From JBOGOC01 sp050747525 (GTDB lineage: Bacteria; Acidobacteriota; Polarisedimenticolia; JACPZX01; DASXTC01): 14,407 bases of DNA. The stretch lies in NCBI GenBank assembly GCA_050747525.1, contig JBOGOC010000050.1, forward strand, positions 1-14,407, given 5' to 3'. A model generated the notes under the pieces. That model made no database searches. It had not been told where the DNA came from and saw only the letters and a list, made by a program, of their open reading frames with translations. How positions within the stretch are numbered: the stretch's first letter is position 1; each line of letters begins with the position of its first letter. The position numbers and the translations under genes were made by a program. Of the stretch, positions 6,538-13,129 are shown one piece after another.

Positions 6538-7103
6538 GAGGCCTCGCTTCTTCCGGCCGGCCCCTCGCCTCTCAGCAAGGCGCGCAGCGCCTTCCTGGCC
6601 TTGTGCAGCTGGCTCTTGGACGTCCCGTCCTGGATGCCGAGCCGATCTCCGATCTCCTCGTGGGTCAGCCCCTCGATGTCGTGCAGCACCAGAACCTCCC
6701 GCGCGCCGTCCGGCAGCGTCCTGACGGCGCGCTCCAGATCGATCCGCGCGGCCTTGCCCTCATCCGAGGGCGCCCCCCATCCGGCCTCGGGAGGAAGCGG
6801 CTCGCTGCGCCCCGCCTGGCGGCGCAGCGATTCCTGGCAGACCCGGATGGTGATCCCGGTCAGCCATGTGCGCAGGCTGGCCTCCCAGCGAAACGAAGTG
6901 AGCCCCCGGAGGGCGCGGATCCACGCTTCCTGGACGGCGTCCTCGGCTCCGCGTCCGGCACCCCCCATCAGGCGCAGCGCCATCAGATAAAGAACGGGGG
7001 TATGTCGGCGGTACAGCCGGCGGAACGTGTCTTCATCGCCCCGGCGAAGGTACCCCTGAACCAGGTCGCGGTCCTCCTCCCTGTTCCCTGCCGCGTCTTT
7101 CAT
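6534..7103 (-). CDS. ECF-family RNA polymerase sigma factor
   Basis: This is an extracytoplasmic-function sigma factor with sigma-70 region 2 (FRRLYRRHTPVLYLMALRL, AEDAVQEAWIRAL, then FRWEASLRTWL) and region 4. Region 4 has the helix-turn-helix 'LTHEEIGDRLGIQDGTSKSQLHKARKAL' split across its final third. From ATG 7103 it has 189 residues, the normal ECF size. A GTG at 7169 would add 22 residues that do not match the family. Neither start has a convincing Shine-Dalgarno sequence. It lacks the long C-terminal TPR extension of ECF42, so it is a different subgroup. The next gene, overlapping by ATGA, is the likely membrane anti-sigma factor. A perfect 16-bp palindrome lies just upstream. Confidence 0.88.
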   Translation of the reverse strand: MKDAAGNREEDRDLVQGYLRRGDEDTFRRLYRRHTPVLYLMALRLMGGAGRGAEDAVQEAWIRALRGLTSFRWEASLRTWLTGITIRVCQESLRRQAGRSEPLPPEAGWGAPSDEGKAARIDLERAVRTLPDGAREVLVLHDIEGLTHEEIGDRLGIQDGTSKSQLHKARKALRALLRGEGPAGRSEAS

Positions 7104-7134
7104 GTCGTCAGATAGGTGACCTGACCTTCCTTCA

Positions 7135-7150
7135 GGGTTGCCGGCAACCC
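7135..7150. promoter_or_regulatory. Perfect 16-bp palindrome between ECF gene and secreted-protein gene
   Basis: GGGTTGCCGGCAACCC reads identically on both strands. It lies 31 bases upstream of the chosen ECF start and about 55 bases upstream of the divergent gene. Read towards the ECF gene, its GGCAACC half resembles the AAC-containing -35 motif common at ECF-dependent promoters. A TATCTG follows 20 bases later, which is a rather long spacing. A second, weaker inverted repeat (GTCAG/CTGAC, 7107-7125) adjoins it. It could be an operator or part of an autoregulated promoter. Confidence 0.4.
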
Positions 7151-7205
7151 GCCCCCTCTGGGAGGACACTCAAGCATCGAACGACCGGCACCCCAAGGAG
7201 GCTCG

Positions 7206-7697
7206 ATGATGCACACCGCCCTGCTCGCCCTGCTGCTCGCGCTGGCCGCCGAGGCCGGCACCCCGGCCGAGCTCCTGTTTGCGAAGCTGCGATCCCTGGA
7301 AGGGGAATGGAACGGCGCCAGCACGCGTGGCTGGACCGATCGCGTGACCTTCCGCTCCATCGCGGAGGGTTCCGTGATCGTCAGCACATCGTTCGAGGCT
7401 CATCCGGGCGAGACCATGATGACGATGTACCACATGGATGGCTCCCGCCTCATCCTGACCCACTACTGCGTGGCGAAGAATCAGCCACGTCTGGTCGCCA
7501 CGTCCATCTCGGCAGACGGCCGCCGGGCCGACTTCACGTTTCTGGACGCGACGGGGATCCCCACCCGCGATGCCGGCCACATGGACAGGGCGGTCTTCGA
7601 GTTCCAGGATGATGACCATTTCAGCTCGAAGTGGACCTGGTATCAGAACGGCGAGGAACGCTGGATGGAAGAGATCAAGTACACGCGGGCGAGATGA
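7206..7697 (+). CDS. Small secreted protein, lipocalin-like beta-barrel type (DUF1579-like)
   Basis: The 163-residue protein has a signal peptide (MMHTALLALLLALAAEA, with cleavage probably after residue 17). The domain is rich in beta strands: LEGEWNG, VTFRSIAEGSVIV, MMTMYHMDGSRLILTHYC, FEFQDDDHFSSKWTWYQNG. The pattern of an opening 'LEG.W', a central 'MYH.DG..L.LTHYC' and a closing 'WTWY..G' resembles DUF1579-like, lipocalin-related secreted proteins of Acidobacteriota and Planctomycetota. No enzyme activity is assigned. AAGGAGG at 7195-7201 gives a strong ribosome site; ATG 7206 (4-base spacing) and ATG 7209 (7-base spacing) are both possible. It is divergent from the ECF sigma gene and may be among its targets, which is inference. 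Confidence 0.8.
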   Translation: MMHTALLALLLALAAEAGTPAELLFAKLRSLEGEWNGASTRGWTDRVTFRSIAEGSVIVSTSFEAHPGETMMTMYHMDGSRLILTHYCVAKNQPRLVATSISADGRRADFTFLDATGIPTRDAGHMDRAVFEFQDDDHFSSKWTWYQNGEERWMEEIKYTRAR

Positions 7698-7703
7698 GCG
7701 CCT

Positions 7704-8147
7704 TCAGGGCGTGCCGGAATCGGCCGGGGTGAGGATGGTCCCGATGAGCCTGATGGCTTCCGCGGACTGCGCCGCCGGATCGTTGGCCGGCGCCTCGATC
7801 ATCAACCGCACGCGCACGCGCGGCCGCTCGATGATGGCGGCAGCTCCGCGCTGCGGATCGGCCGCGATTTCCAGGAAGAAACCGCGTTCGGCGTAGTTGA
7901 ACACGCCGGTCACCTCGGCCGTCGACCCGGCCGACAGCACCGACAACCCCGACGCGTTGTGCCATCCCTTGGCGTTGAGCATGGGCGCGCTCATCTCCTC
8001 GCCGTTCGGGATGGGCGCATGCAGGTTGACCCTCAGCACGACGGCGCGTCCGGTGTACGACGCGGCGATCTGCTCGAGGGCCCGACGGTGCAGCGCCAGC
8101 GTGGCGGAGGTCGAAAAGGAGCCCAGTACGCACGAGATGATCGCCAC
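7704..8147 (-). CDS. Small exported or membrane-anchored protein of unknown function
   Basis: I do not recognise this family. From GTG 8147 the protein has 147 residues. It opens with a hydrophobic segment (MAIISCVLGSFSTSATLAL) that should be a signal peptide or anchor, followed by a beta-rich domain including GRAVVLRVNLHAPIPNGEEM, AEVTGVFNYAERGFFLEIA and RPRVRVRLMIEAP. I chose GTG 8147 because a perfect AAGGAGG lies 9 bases upstream and the hydrophobic stretch then sits at the very N-terminus. A longer frame from GTG 8210 would run through a hairpin and add 21 basic, cysteine-containing residues. It converges on the secreted-protein gene with 6 bases between stops. Confidence 0.7.
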   Translation of the reverse strand: MAIISCVLGSFSTSATLALHRRALEQIAASYTGRAVVLRVNLHAPIPNGEEMSAPMLNAKGWHNASGLSVLSAGSTAEVTGVFNYAERGFFLEIAADPQRGAAAIIERPRVRVRLMIEAPANDPAAQSAEAIRLIGTILTPADSGTP

Positions 8148-8156
8148 GGAAGCGAT

Positions 8157-8179
8157 CCTCCTTGCACACCTCTGTGTGC
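8157..8179 (-). promoter_or_regulatory. Ribosome site AAGGAGG abutted by a GCACAC/GTGTGC hairpin
   Basis: On the minus strand GCACAC, a four-base loop AGAG and GTGTGC form a 6-bp inverted repeat (8164-8179). It is followed without a gap by the Shine-Dalgarno AAGGAGG (8163-8157), with the GTG start 9 bases further on. It may be an operator or an RNA hairpin affecting ribosome access. It also supports the shorter start of the downstream gene. Confidence 0.4.
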
Positions 8180-8244
8180 GATCCGGACTAACCCGACACC
8201 GAGTCGTCACTTAGCTGTCTCCCTCCCGCGGTTTTCCTCATGCT

Positions 8245-8265
8245 TTTCCACAGATCCTGTGGAAA
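8245..8265. promoter_or_regulatory. DnaA-box-like perfect inverted repeat
   Basis: TTTCCACAG, ATC and CTGTGGAAA form a perfect 9-bp inverted repeat with a three-base centre. With the preceding T, the plus strand reads TTTTCCACA, matching the relaxed DnaA box TTWTNCACA. The minus strand reads GTTTCCACA, one mismatch away. The site lies between the minus-strand exported-protein gene and the tRNA-Glu promoter. There is no AT-rich unwinding region or further box cluster, so an origin is unlikely. A repressor operator or DnaA-regulated site is possible. Confidence 0.4.
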
Positions 8266-8318
8266 CCGATCGGGTGAAATATGGAGGCGTGTGACTCTTA
8301 CGTCAAAGCGCCCCGGTC

Positions 8319-8348
8319 TTGACACCAGCGGCCGCCTCTTTCTACCAT
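8319..8348 (+). promoter_or_regulatory. Sigma-70-type promoter for tRNA-Glu
   Basis: A perfect -35 TTGACA (8319-8324), an 18-base spacer and a -10 TACCAT (8343-8348) predict transcription starting at about 8355, almost exactly at the 5' end of the tRNA. This matches the usual compact arrangement of tRNA promoters. Confidence 0.7.
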
Positions 8349-8356
8349 GTTCGCAC

Positions 8357-8431
8357 GGCGCTATCGTCTAGGGGTTAGGACGGGTGGTTCTCAGCCATCA
8401 AACCGGGGTTCGAATCCCCGTAGCGCTACCA
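8357..8431 (+). tRNA. tRNA-Glu (anticodon CTC), CCA encoded
   Basis: The 75-base gene folds as a complete cloverleaf. Acceptor GGCGCTA pairs with TAGCGCT, with a G-U at the first pair. The D arm is GTCTAGGGGTTAGGAC, as typical of bacterial tRNA-Glu. The anticodon stem GGTGG/CCATC encloses loop TTCTCAG, giving anticodon CTC, which reads GAG. The T arm is CCGGGGTTCGAATCCCCG. Discriminator A is followed by an encoded CCA (8429-8431). No terminator is obvious before the next gene, and no integrase or attachment-site duplication accompanies it. Confidence 0.96.
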
Positions 8432-8501
8432 TCTCCCTTCCTCTTGCCACAACGCGCTCGCATGGAATAACTTCCAGCCCGGTTGCAGGAGGCCGCATCC
8501 G

Positions 8502-9572
8502 ATGACGGCGCGCATGGTTCTGCTTGTGGGTGATGAGCCGTCCCCGCGTGCCCTGCTCGCTCCCGTCTTCGATCTCACGGTGGTGACGGGGGCCCGCGAA
8601 GCACTTCGCGCCCTCGAGCACCAGCCGCCTCCGGCCGCGCTGGTGATGGTCGATCCCCTGCCCGACGGCACGGCCCTGGATCTGATGGCCGCCGCCCGGC
8701 GCCTTCATCCCTGTCTGGCCACGCTGGTGATCGCCCGGAACCCCGATCCCGGTGCGGCGATCGCGGTCATGAAGGCCGGATGCGACGACTACCTCGGTCT
8801 GAACGACCCCGCGCTGGCGCGCCTCCCCTGGATCGTGTCGCGCGTCGCCCGTGATCGTCTGAGCGGCCCGGCGCTCGGACTGATGCACTCCATCTCCCAC
8901 GACATGCGCACGCCTCTGAGCGGCCTGACCGCGCTCATCCAGATGCTCACCGGCGGAAGCGACGGACCATTGACGGCGGCCCAGCACGACCGGCTGCACA
9001 AGATACGAAAGGCGGCCGACCGGCTCACGGCGATCGCCGGGCAGCTGGCCGACCTGACCCTCATCCACGATGGGCGCATGACGCTGTCTCCATCCCGCGT
9101 CGATCTGGCCGAGGCTGCCGCCCGGGTGGTGGGAGACGCTGCCCAGCTCGCCAGGGATCACGCGGTGGAGCTGCGGATGGCCTTCCCGCCGGACCTTCCC
9201 CCCGTGCACGCCGATGGCCGCCGCCTGTCGCAGGCCCTCGGCCTGCTGCTGACCGGTGCCGTGCGGCATGCCGCCCCCGGGGTGCTGGAGCTTTCGGCAA
9301 GGATGAAGGGGACCGCCATGGAGCTGACGCTGCGCGAGGTGCCGCGGTCCGTCCCGGTGGAGGCACTCGACGGATCGATCGATGCCGATGCCCGCCTCGA
9401 GGCAGGGCTCGGCATCTCGGTGGCCCGGGGTCTGGTGGATCTTCATGGAGGCCGGCTGAAGCTGGGAGCCGAGGCGGGTGAAGGGAGGCTTGCCGTCCTC
9501 GAGCTGCCTTGCGACGGCGGGCCACGTTCCTCACGAACGGACACACCGCGGCCCCGCCGCGCGCGTCCTTGA
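8502..9572 (+). CDS. Hybrid receiver-histidine kinase with degenerate catalytic motifs
   Basis: The 356-residue soluble protein has an N-terminal receiver-like domain (about 5-115), a HisKA domain with His133 in ISHDMRTPLSG, and a C-terminal HATPase-like domain (about 195-337). The receiver is eroded. VLLVGDEP replaces the usual double-acid pocket with G-D-E. The Asp of VDPLPDG is one residue out of register with a normal phospho-acceptor, and the conserved Lys is replaced near GLNDP. In the ATPase domain the N-box Asn is replaced (LLLTGAVRHA, Gly252). No G1 motif DxGxG is visible, although a G2-like AGLGISVA remains (301-308). It may be a pseudokinase or a docking and phosphotransfer protein. 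ATG 8502 has AGGAGG nine bases upstream. It follows tRNA-Glu and touches the MFS gene. Confidence 0.8.
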   Translation: MTARMVLLVGDEPSPRALLAPVFDLTVVTGAREALRALEHQPPPAALVMVDPLPDGTALDLMAAARRLHPCLATLVIARNPDPGAAIAVMKAGCDDYLGLNDPALARLPWIVSRVARDRLSGPALGLMHSISHDMRTPLSGLTALIQMLTGGSDGPLTAAQHDRLHKIRKAADRLTAIAGQLADLTLIHDGRMTLSPSRVDLAEAAARVVGDAAQLARDHAVELRMAFPPDLPPVHADGRRLSQALGLLLTGAVRHAAPGVLELSARMKGTAMELTLREVPRSVPVEALDGSIDADARLEAGLGISVARGLVDLHGGRLKLGAEAGEGRLAVLELPCDGGPRSSRTDTPRPRRARP

Positions 9573-10816
9573 CCCAGGCGCCTCCCGGAAAACCGATCCG
9601 GCTCTCCGAGCACACGCGCCCCACGCGTGCCCATCATGCGGTGCTCCTCGCCGCCTGGGCCGGCTGGCTCTTCGACTTCTACGACCTGGTCCTGTACACC
9701 TTCCTTCTGGCCCCCATCGGCGCCGAGCTGGGGTTCGGCAGACCCCAGCATGCCTGGATCCTGGGACTCTCCCTCGGATCGACGGCTCTGGGAGGGCTTT
9801 TCTTCGGCGCCCTCGCGGATCGCATCGGGCGCCGGCCCGTGCTGCAGGTCACGATCCTGACCTACAGCGCGGGGGCCTTCCTGAGCGGCCTGGCGGTGGA
9901 CCTGCCGACCCTGGCGGCGGCGCGCATCGTGACCGGCCTGGGGGTGGGCGGCGAATGGGCCACGGGGCATGCCCTGGTGTCGGAAGTCTTCCCGCCGCGG
10001 CTGCGTGGCCGGTACGGCGCCCTCATGCAGACCGGCGCGCCCCTGGGTGTGGGGCTCGCCGCCCTGGCCGGGTCCTTCCTGGCTCCCGCTATCGGATGGC
10101 GCGCCACCTTCATGATCTCGGCCCTGCCCGCGCTTCTGGTCACCTTCATACGGCGGCGCGTGCCGGAATCGGATGTCTGGCGCACCAAATCGCGCGCCCC
10201 GCGCGCCTGGACGACGTTAATGACCGGCGCGATGGCCTGGCGGACCATCCGCGCCTTCGTCCTGACCACGTGCAACATGTCGGCCTACTGGATCACCTTC
10301 ACGTGGCTGCCGACCTACCTGCGCGAGGAGCGCGCGCTGGGGGTGGCCCGATCGGGCCTCTGGATCCTGGTGATCGTCTGCGGCGAGCTGCTCGGGTACC
10401 TCAGCTTCGGCACGGTCTCCGACCGCTGGGGGCGAAAGCGCGCCTTCACCCTTTATGCCTCGCTGATGGGAGCGGGGCTCCTGGCGATCACGCTGGGCTG
10501 GGCCTGGGTGGCGACCAATACGGTGCTGCTGCTCGCGGCCATGGCCATCGTCGGCATCGGCACCGGGACGTGGTCCAACTTCGGCCCGTTCTTCTCCGAG
10601 CTGTTCCCCACCTCGGTGCGCACCACGGCGATGGGCCTGGTCTACAACTCCGCGCGGGGCATCCAGTTCGCCGCCCCGGTGGTGGTGCAGGCGATCTCCG
10701 AAGAGCACCGTCTTTCGGGCGGCATCGCCCTGGCGGCCGGCTTCGCCTTCGCCGCGGCCGCCTGGGTCTGGACCCTTCCCGAGACGCGTGCGCGCATCAT
10801 CAGGCCCGACGAGTGA
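9569..10816 (+). CDS. MFS transporter, metabolite:H+ symporter (sialate/aromatic-acid type)
   Basis: This major facilitator has about 12 transmembrane helices. TM1 contains GWLFDFYDLVLYTF, with acidic residues typical of the aromatic-acid and sialate/sugar:H+ symporter families. The loop 2-3 signature reads GALADRIGRRPVL, and TM4-5 contains RIVTGLGVGGEWATGHAL followed by PPRLRGRYGALMQTG. A second half signature is GTVSDRWGRKRAF. The substrate cannot be read from the sequence. The start is uncertain. TTG 9569 overlaps the preceding gene's TGA (TTGA) and leaves a 24-residue N-terminus before TM1. TTG 9509 would overlap that gene by 64 bases, and GTG 9641 lies at the edge of TM1. It is probably cotranscribed with the upstream sensor and the downstream hydrolase. 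Confidence 0.88.
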   Translation: MTQAPPGKPIRLSEHTRPTRAHHAVLLAAWAGWLFDFYDLVLYTFLLAPIGAELGFGRPQHAWILGLSLGSTALGGLFFGALADRIGRRPVLQVTILTYSAGAFLSGLAVDLPTLAAARIVTGLGVGGEWATGHALVSEVFPPRLRGRYGALMQTGAPLGVGLAALAGSFLAPAIGWRATFMISALPALLVTFIRRRVPESDVWRTKSRAPRAWTTLMTGAMAWRTIRAFVLTTCNMSAYWITFTWLPTYLREERALGVARSGLWILVIVCGELLGYLSFGTVSDRWGRKRAFTLYASLMGAGLLAITLGWAWVATNTVLLLAAMAIVGIGTGTWSNFGPFFSELFPTSVRTTAMGLVYNSARGIQFAAPVVVQAISEEHRLSGGIALAAGFAFAAAAWVWTLPETRARIIRPDE

Positions 10817-10833
10817 GCTATATTGAACCGACC

Positions 10834-11613
10834 ATGACGCCGCGCCGGATCGTCGTCGCCGGATTCCTGGTTTTCTCGATGTCCGTGCTCGCGCACGCCG
10901 ACGTCACGCACACTGTGCGGCCCGGACAGACCCTCTTTTCCATCGCGCGCAGCTATGGCGTGTCGGTGGAGAAGCTGGCCCGCGCCAACGACATCAAGGA
11001 CACCTCCCACATCGAGGCGGGCCGCCGGCTGATCATCCCGGGCGGCAAGAGCCCCTCACCCAAGACGTCGAAGACCGCGCCCAAGCAGGTCGAGGCCGTC
11101 CCCGCCACCGTCCGCGCCGCCCTCGCCGCGGAGCTGCAGTGGCCCCTGCAGGGCCCCGTGATCTCCGGCTACGCCGCCCCGCGCCGCGGCGGCGAGCGGC
11201 ACCACAAGGGGATCGACATCAAGGCGGATCCCGGAGAGCCGATCCGCGCGGCGGCCGACGGCGTCGTCGTGCGGGCCGAGGAGCAGTATGGCGCCTACGG
11301 CCGCCTCGTCACGATCGATCACGGCGAGGGCGTGATCTCCTTCTACGGACACAACAGCCTCAACCTGGTGGCGCCGGGCCAGAAGGTCCTCAAGGGAGAG
11401 GTGATCGCCCGCGTTGGGCGCACCGGCAACGCCTCGGTCGATCATCTGCACTTCGAGGTGAGGGTGAAGGGCCAGGCGGTGAACCCCGCGCGTGTCCTGG
11501 GAAAGGTCACCGTGACCCGGGCGGCCGCTCCTGCGGTCACACGCGCCCGCCGCGCCGAGCCGGCGCGGGCTCTCTACCCGCGCGAGGCGGGCAAGGGGCC
11601 GCCCCCGGAATAG
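10834..11613 (+). CDS. LysM-M23 family murein endopeptidase
   Basis: This is a secreted or periplasmic peptidoglycan hydrolase of the LytM/M23 type that cuts peptide cross-links, similar in layout to NlpD/EnvC-like division factors. The 259 residues comprise a signal peptide (1-22, ending LAHA), one LysM domain (about 25-69; HTVRPGQTLFSIARSYGV) and a Pro/Lys/Ala linker. An M23 domain follows (about 102-222). The metal ligands are present: His124 and Asp128 in HKGID, and His206 in HLH, with His173 and His204 as catalytic histidines, so activity is expected. A basic, Ala-rich tail follows. ATG 10834 gives a clean signal peptide. GTG 10813, overlapping the transporter stop (GTGA), would prepend seven residues. 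Its last 40 bases overlap the 3' end of the convergent QueD-family gene. Confidence 0.92.
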   Translation: MTPRRIVVAGFLVFSMSVLAHADVTHTVRPGQTLFSIARSYGVSVEKLARANDIKDTSHIEAGRRLIIPGGKSPSPKTSKTAPKQVEAVPATVRAALAAELQWPLQGPVISGYAAPRRGGERHHKGIDIKADPGEPIRAAADGVVVRAEEQYGAYGRLVTIDHGEGVISFYGHNSLNLVAPGQKVLKGEVIARVGRTGNASVDHLHFEVRVKGQAVNPARVLGKVTVTRAAAPAVTRARRAEPARALYPREAGKGPPPE

Positions 11614-12002
11614 GAAGCGACGGACGACTCGGTCTCCCACAGCCTGACCTCCCGCACGGGGAAGCGACGGCGGGAGGCCTCGTCGTAGATGGCCCGGGCG
11701 ATGGCCTCGGCAGTGGGGTTGACGTCCATGGCGTGGAAGGGCTCGCCCATCCGGGTGAGCACCTCGCACAGCGGGTCGTCGCGGCGCAGCAGCATGCGGT
11801 GATCCAGGTTCTGATCGATCCACTGCTTCATGGCGTCGCCGATGTCCGAGAAGTCCACCACCATGCCGAGACGGTCCAGTCCCTCCGCCGCCAGCTCGAT
11901 TTCGACCTTGCCGTTGTGCCCGTGCGGATGGACGCACTTGCCGTTGTACTCGAGCAGGCGGTGTCCGTAGCAGAAGAAGACGGTCTCGGTGACTGTGTAC
12001 AC
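11574..12002 (-). CDS. queD: 6-carboxy-tetrahydropterin synthase / PTPS family (QueD-like)
   Basis: The family converts dihydroneopterin triphosphate to 6-carboxytetrahydropterin, the second step towards queuosine and other deazapurines, or to 6-pyruvoyltetrahydropterin. The 142-residue protein has zinc ligands His14 (CYGHRL), His27 and His29 (HPHGHN), catalytic Cys23 (GKC), the LDHRML motif (66-71) and the Glu of WETESSVASY (122-131). With Cys four residues before the HGH histidine, it fits the QueD/PTPS arrangement. No queC, queE or queF lies nearby, so the pathway is assigned only by family. GTG 12002 is the only good start; no ribosome site precedes it and a TAACTT lies about 15 bases upstream, so the message may be nearly leaderless. 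Its 3' end overlaps the M23 gene by 40 bases. Confidence 0.87.
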   Translation of the reverse strand: MYTVTETVFFCYGHRLLEYNGKCVHPHGHNGKVEIELAAEGLDRLGMVVDFSDIGDAMKQWIDQNLDHRMLLRRDDPLCEVLTRMGEPFHAMDVNPTAEAIARAIYDEASRRRFPVREVRLWETESSVASYSGGGPLPASRG

Positions 12003-12044
12003 GGCAGCGCGAAGTTAGCACAGCGCCGCCGGCGCGTGCGCGTC

Positions 12045-12074
12045 TTGACCCTCCCGGACGCACCGGGATAAACT
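12045..12074 (+). promoter_or_regulatory. Sigma-70-type promoter for tdh-kbl
   Basis: A -35 TTGACC (12045-12050), an 18-base spacer and a -10 TAAACT (12069-12074) are correctly placed for tdh. Transcription would begin near 12080, about 8 bases before the ATG. Because CACCTCC rather than a purine-rich ribosome site precedes the ATG, translation may be leaderless or nearly so. Confidence 0.5.
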
Positions 12075-12087
12075 CGCCGCCACCTCC

Positions 12088-13128
12088 ATGAGAGCCCTCG
12101 TCAAGGAACGTCCCGGCAAAAGTCTTGTCCTCAAGGACGTGCCGGTCCCCAGGCCGGGCCCGCGGGACGTGCTCATCCGCGTGCGCCGGGCCGGCGTGTG
12201 CGGCACCGACGCGCATATCCATGCCTGGAACAGCTGGGCGCAGGGGCGCGTGAAGCCGCCGGTCATTCTGGGTCACGAGTTCGCCGGCGTGATCGAGCAG
12301 GTGGGCACCGAGGTGGCTTCAGACCAGCTCAGGCCCGGCGCCGTCGTGACCGCCGAGGGGCACATCGCCTGCGGCGGCTGCATGCAGTGCCGCACCGGCA
12401 ACGGCCACATCTGCCGCCACGTGAAGATCATCGGCGTGGACATCGACGGCGCGTTCGCCGACTACATCACCATGCCGGCCGCCAACGTCTGGCCCATCGA
12501 CCCCGAGATCCCCATCGACGTGGCCGCCATCCACGATCCGCTGGGCAACGCCTTCCACGCCGTGATGTCGGCCGACGTGCGCGGGCGCAGCGTGCTGGTG
12601 ACGGGATGCGGCCCCATCGGCCTGTTCTGCATCGCCATCGCGCGGGCCTCGGGCGCCAGCCGCATCTTCGCCTCGGAGGTGCAGCCCGCGCGCCTGGAGC
12701 TGGCGCACATGATGGGGGCCCATCAGACCATCAACCCGGCCTCCGAGAGCCTGGAGGACGTGGTGCGCGCCGCCACCGACGGCCTGGGAGCCGACGTCGT
12801 GCTGGAGATGTCCGGGCACCCGAAGGCGATCCGCGACGGCCTGCGGGTGGTGCGCGACGGAGGCGAGGTCTGCCTGCTGGGGCTTCCCGAAGCGGAGGTC
12901 CCGCTGGACCTGTCGCGCGACGTGATCTTCAAGGGAGCCACGGTGCGCGGCATCATCGGCCGCCGCATGTTCGAGACCTGGTACGCCATGAGGTCCTACC
13001 TGCGGGCCGGCCTGATGAACCCGGCCCCCGTCATCACCCACCGGTTCCGCCTGGCCGACTACGAGAAGGCGATGGAGGCCATCCACGCGGGGGCCGGCAA
13101 GGTGATCCTCCTGATCGACGAGTCCTGA
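12088..13128 (+). CDS. tdh: L-threonine 3-dehydrogenase
   Basis: The enzyme oxidises L-threonine with NAD+ to 2-amino-3-ketobutyrate in the cytoplasm. The 346-residue protein is a zinc medium-chain dehydrogenase. It has catalytic zinc residues Cys38 (GVCGTD), His63 and Glu64 (GHEFAG), and structural zinc cysteines 95, 98, 101 and 109. The family segment HDPLGNAFH (149-157) and the NAD-binding loop GCGPIG (173-178) are also present. The length is typical of bacterial Tdh. One base separates its stop from kbl, so the pair forms the classical threonine-to-glycine operon. A promoter lies just upstream, and no Shine-Dalgarno sequence is visible. Confidence 0.95.
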   Translation: MRALVKERPGKSLVLKDVPVPRPGPRDVLIRVRRAGVCGTDAHIHAWNSWAQGRVKPPVILGHEFAGVIEQVGTEVASDQLRPGAVVTAEGHIACGGCMQCRTGNGHICRHVKIIGVDIDGAFADYITMPAANVWPIDPEIPIDVAAIHDPLGNAFHAVMSADVRGRSVLVTGCGPIGLFCIAIARASGASRIFASEVQPARLELAHMMGAHQTINPASESLEDVVRAATDGLGADVVLEMSGHPKAIRDGLRVVRDGGEVCLLGLPEAEVPLDLSRDVIFKGATVRGIIGRRMFETWYAMRSYLRAGLMNPAPVITHRFRLADYEKAMEAIHAGAGKVILLIDES

Positions 13129-13129
13129 G

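Noticed and set aside
8211..8356. Replication origin suggested by the DnaA-box-like palindrome
   Set aside because: Only one box pair is present, there is no AT-rich unwinding region, and none of dnaA, dnaN, gyrB or rpmH is nearby.
8357..8431. tRNA-Glu as an integration site for a genomic island
   Set aside because: No integrase gene, no duplicated 3' tRNA fragment and no change in base composition is visible downstream.
8391..9446. A 351-codon minus-strand frame opposite the hybrid kinase and part of tRNA-Glu
   Set aside because: It overlaps the tRNA and the plus-strand gene, has no recognisable domain, and mirrors the GC-rich codon pattern of the real gene.
9478..10833. A 711-codon fusion that would join an upstream segment to the M23 hydrolase
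   Set aside because: The upstream part is an out-of-frame reading of the MFS transporter gene. The hydrolase has its own ATG with a clean signal peptide at 10834.
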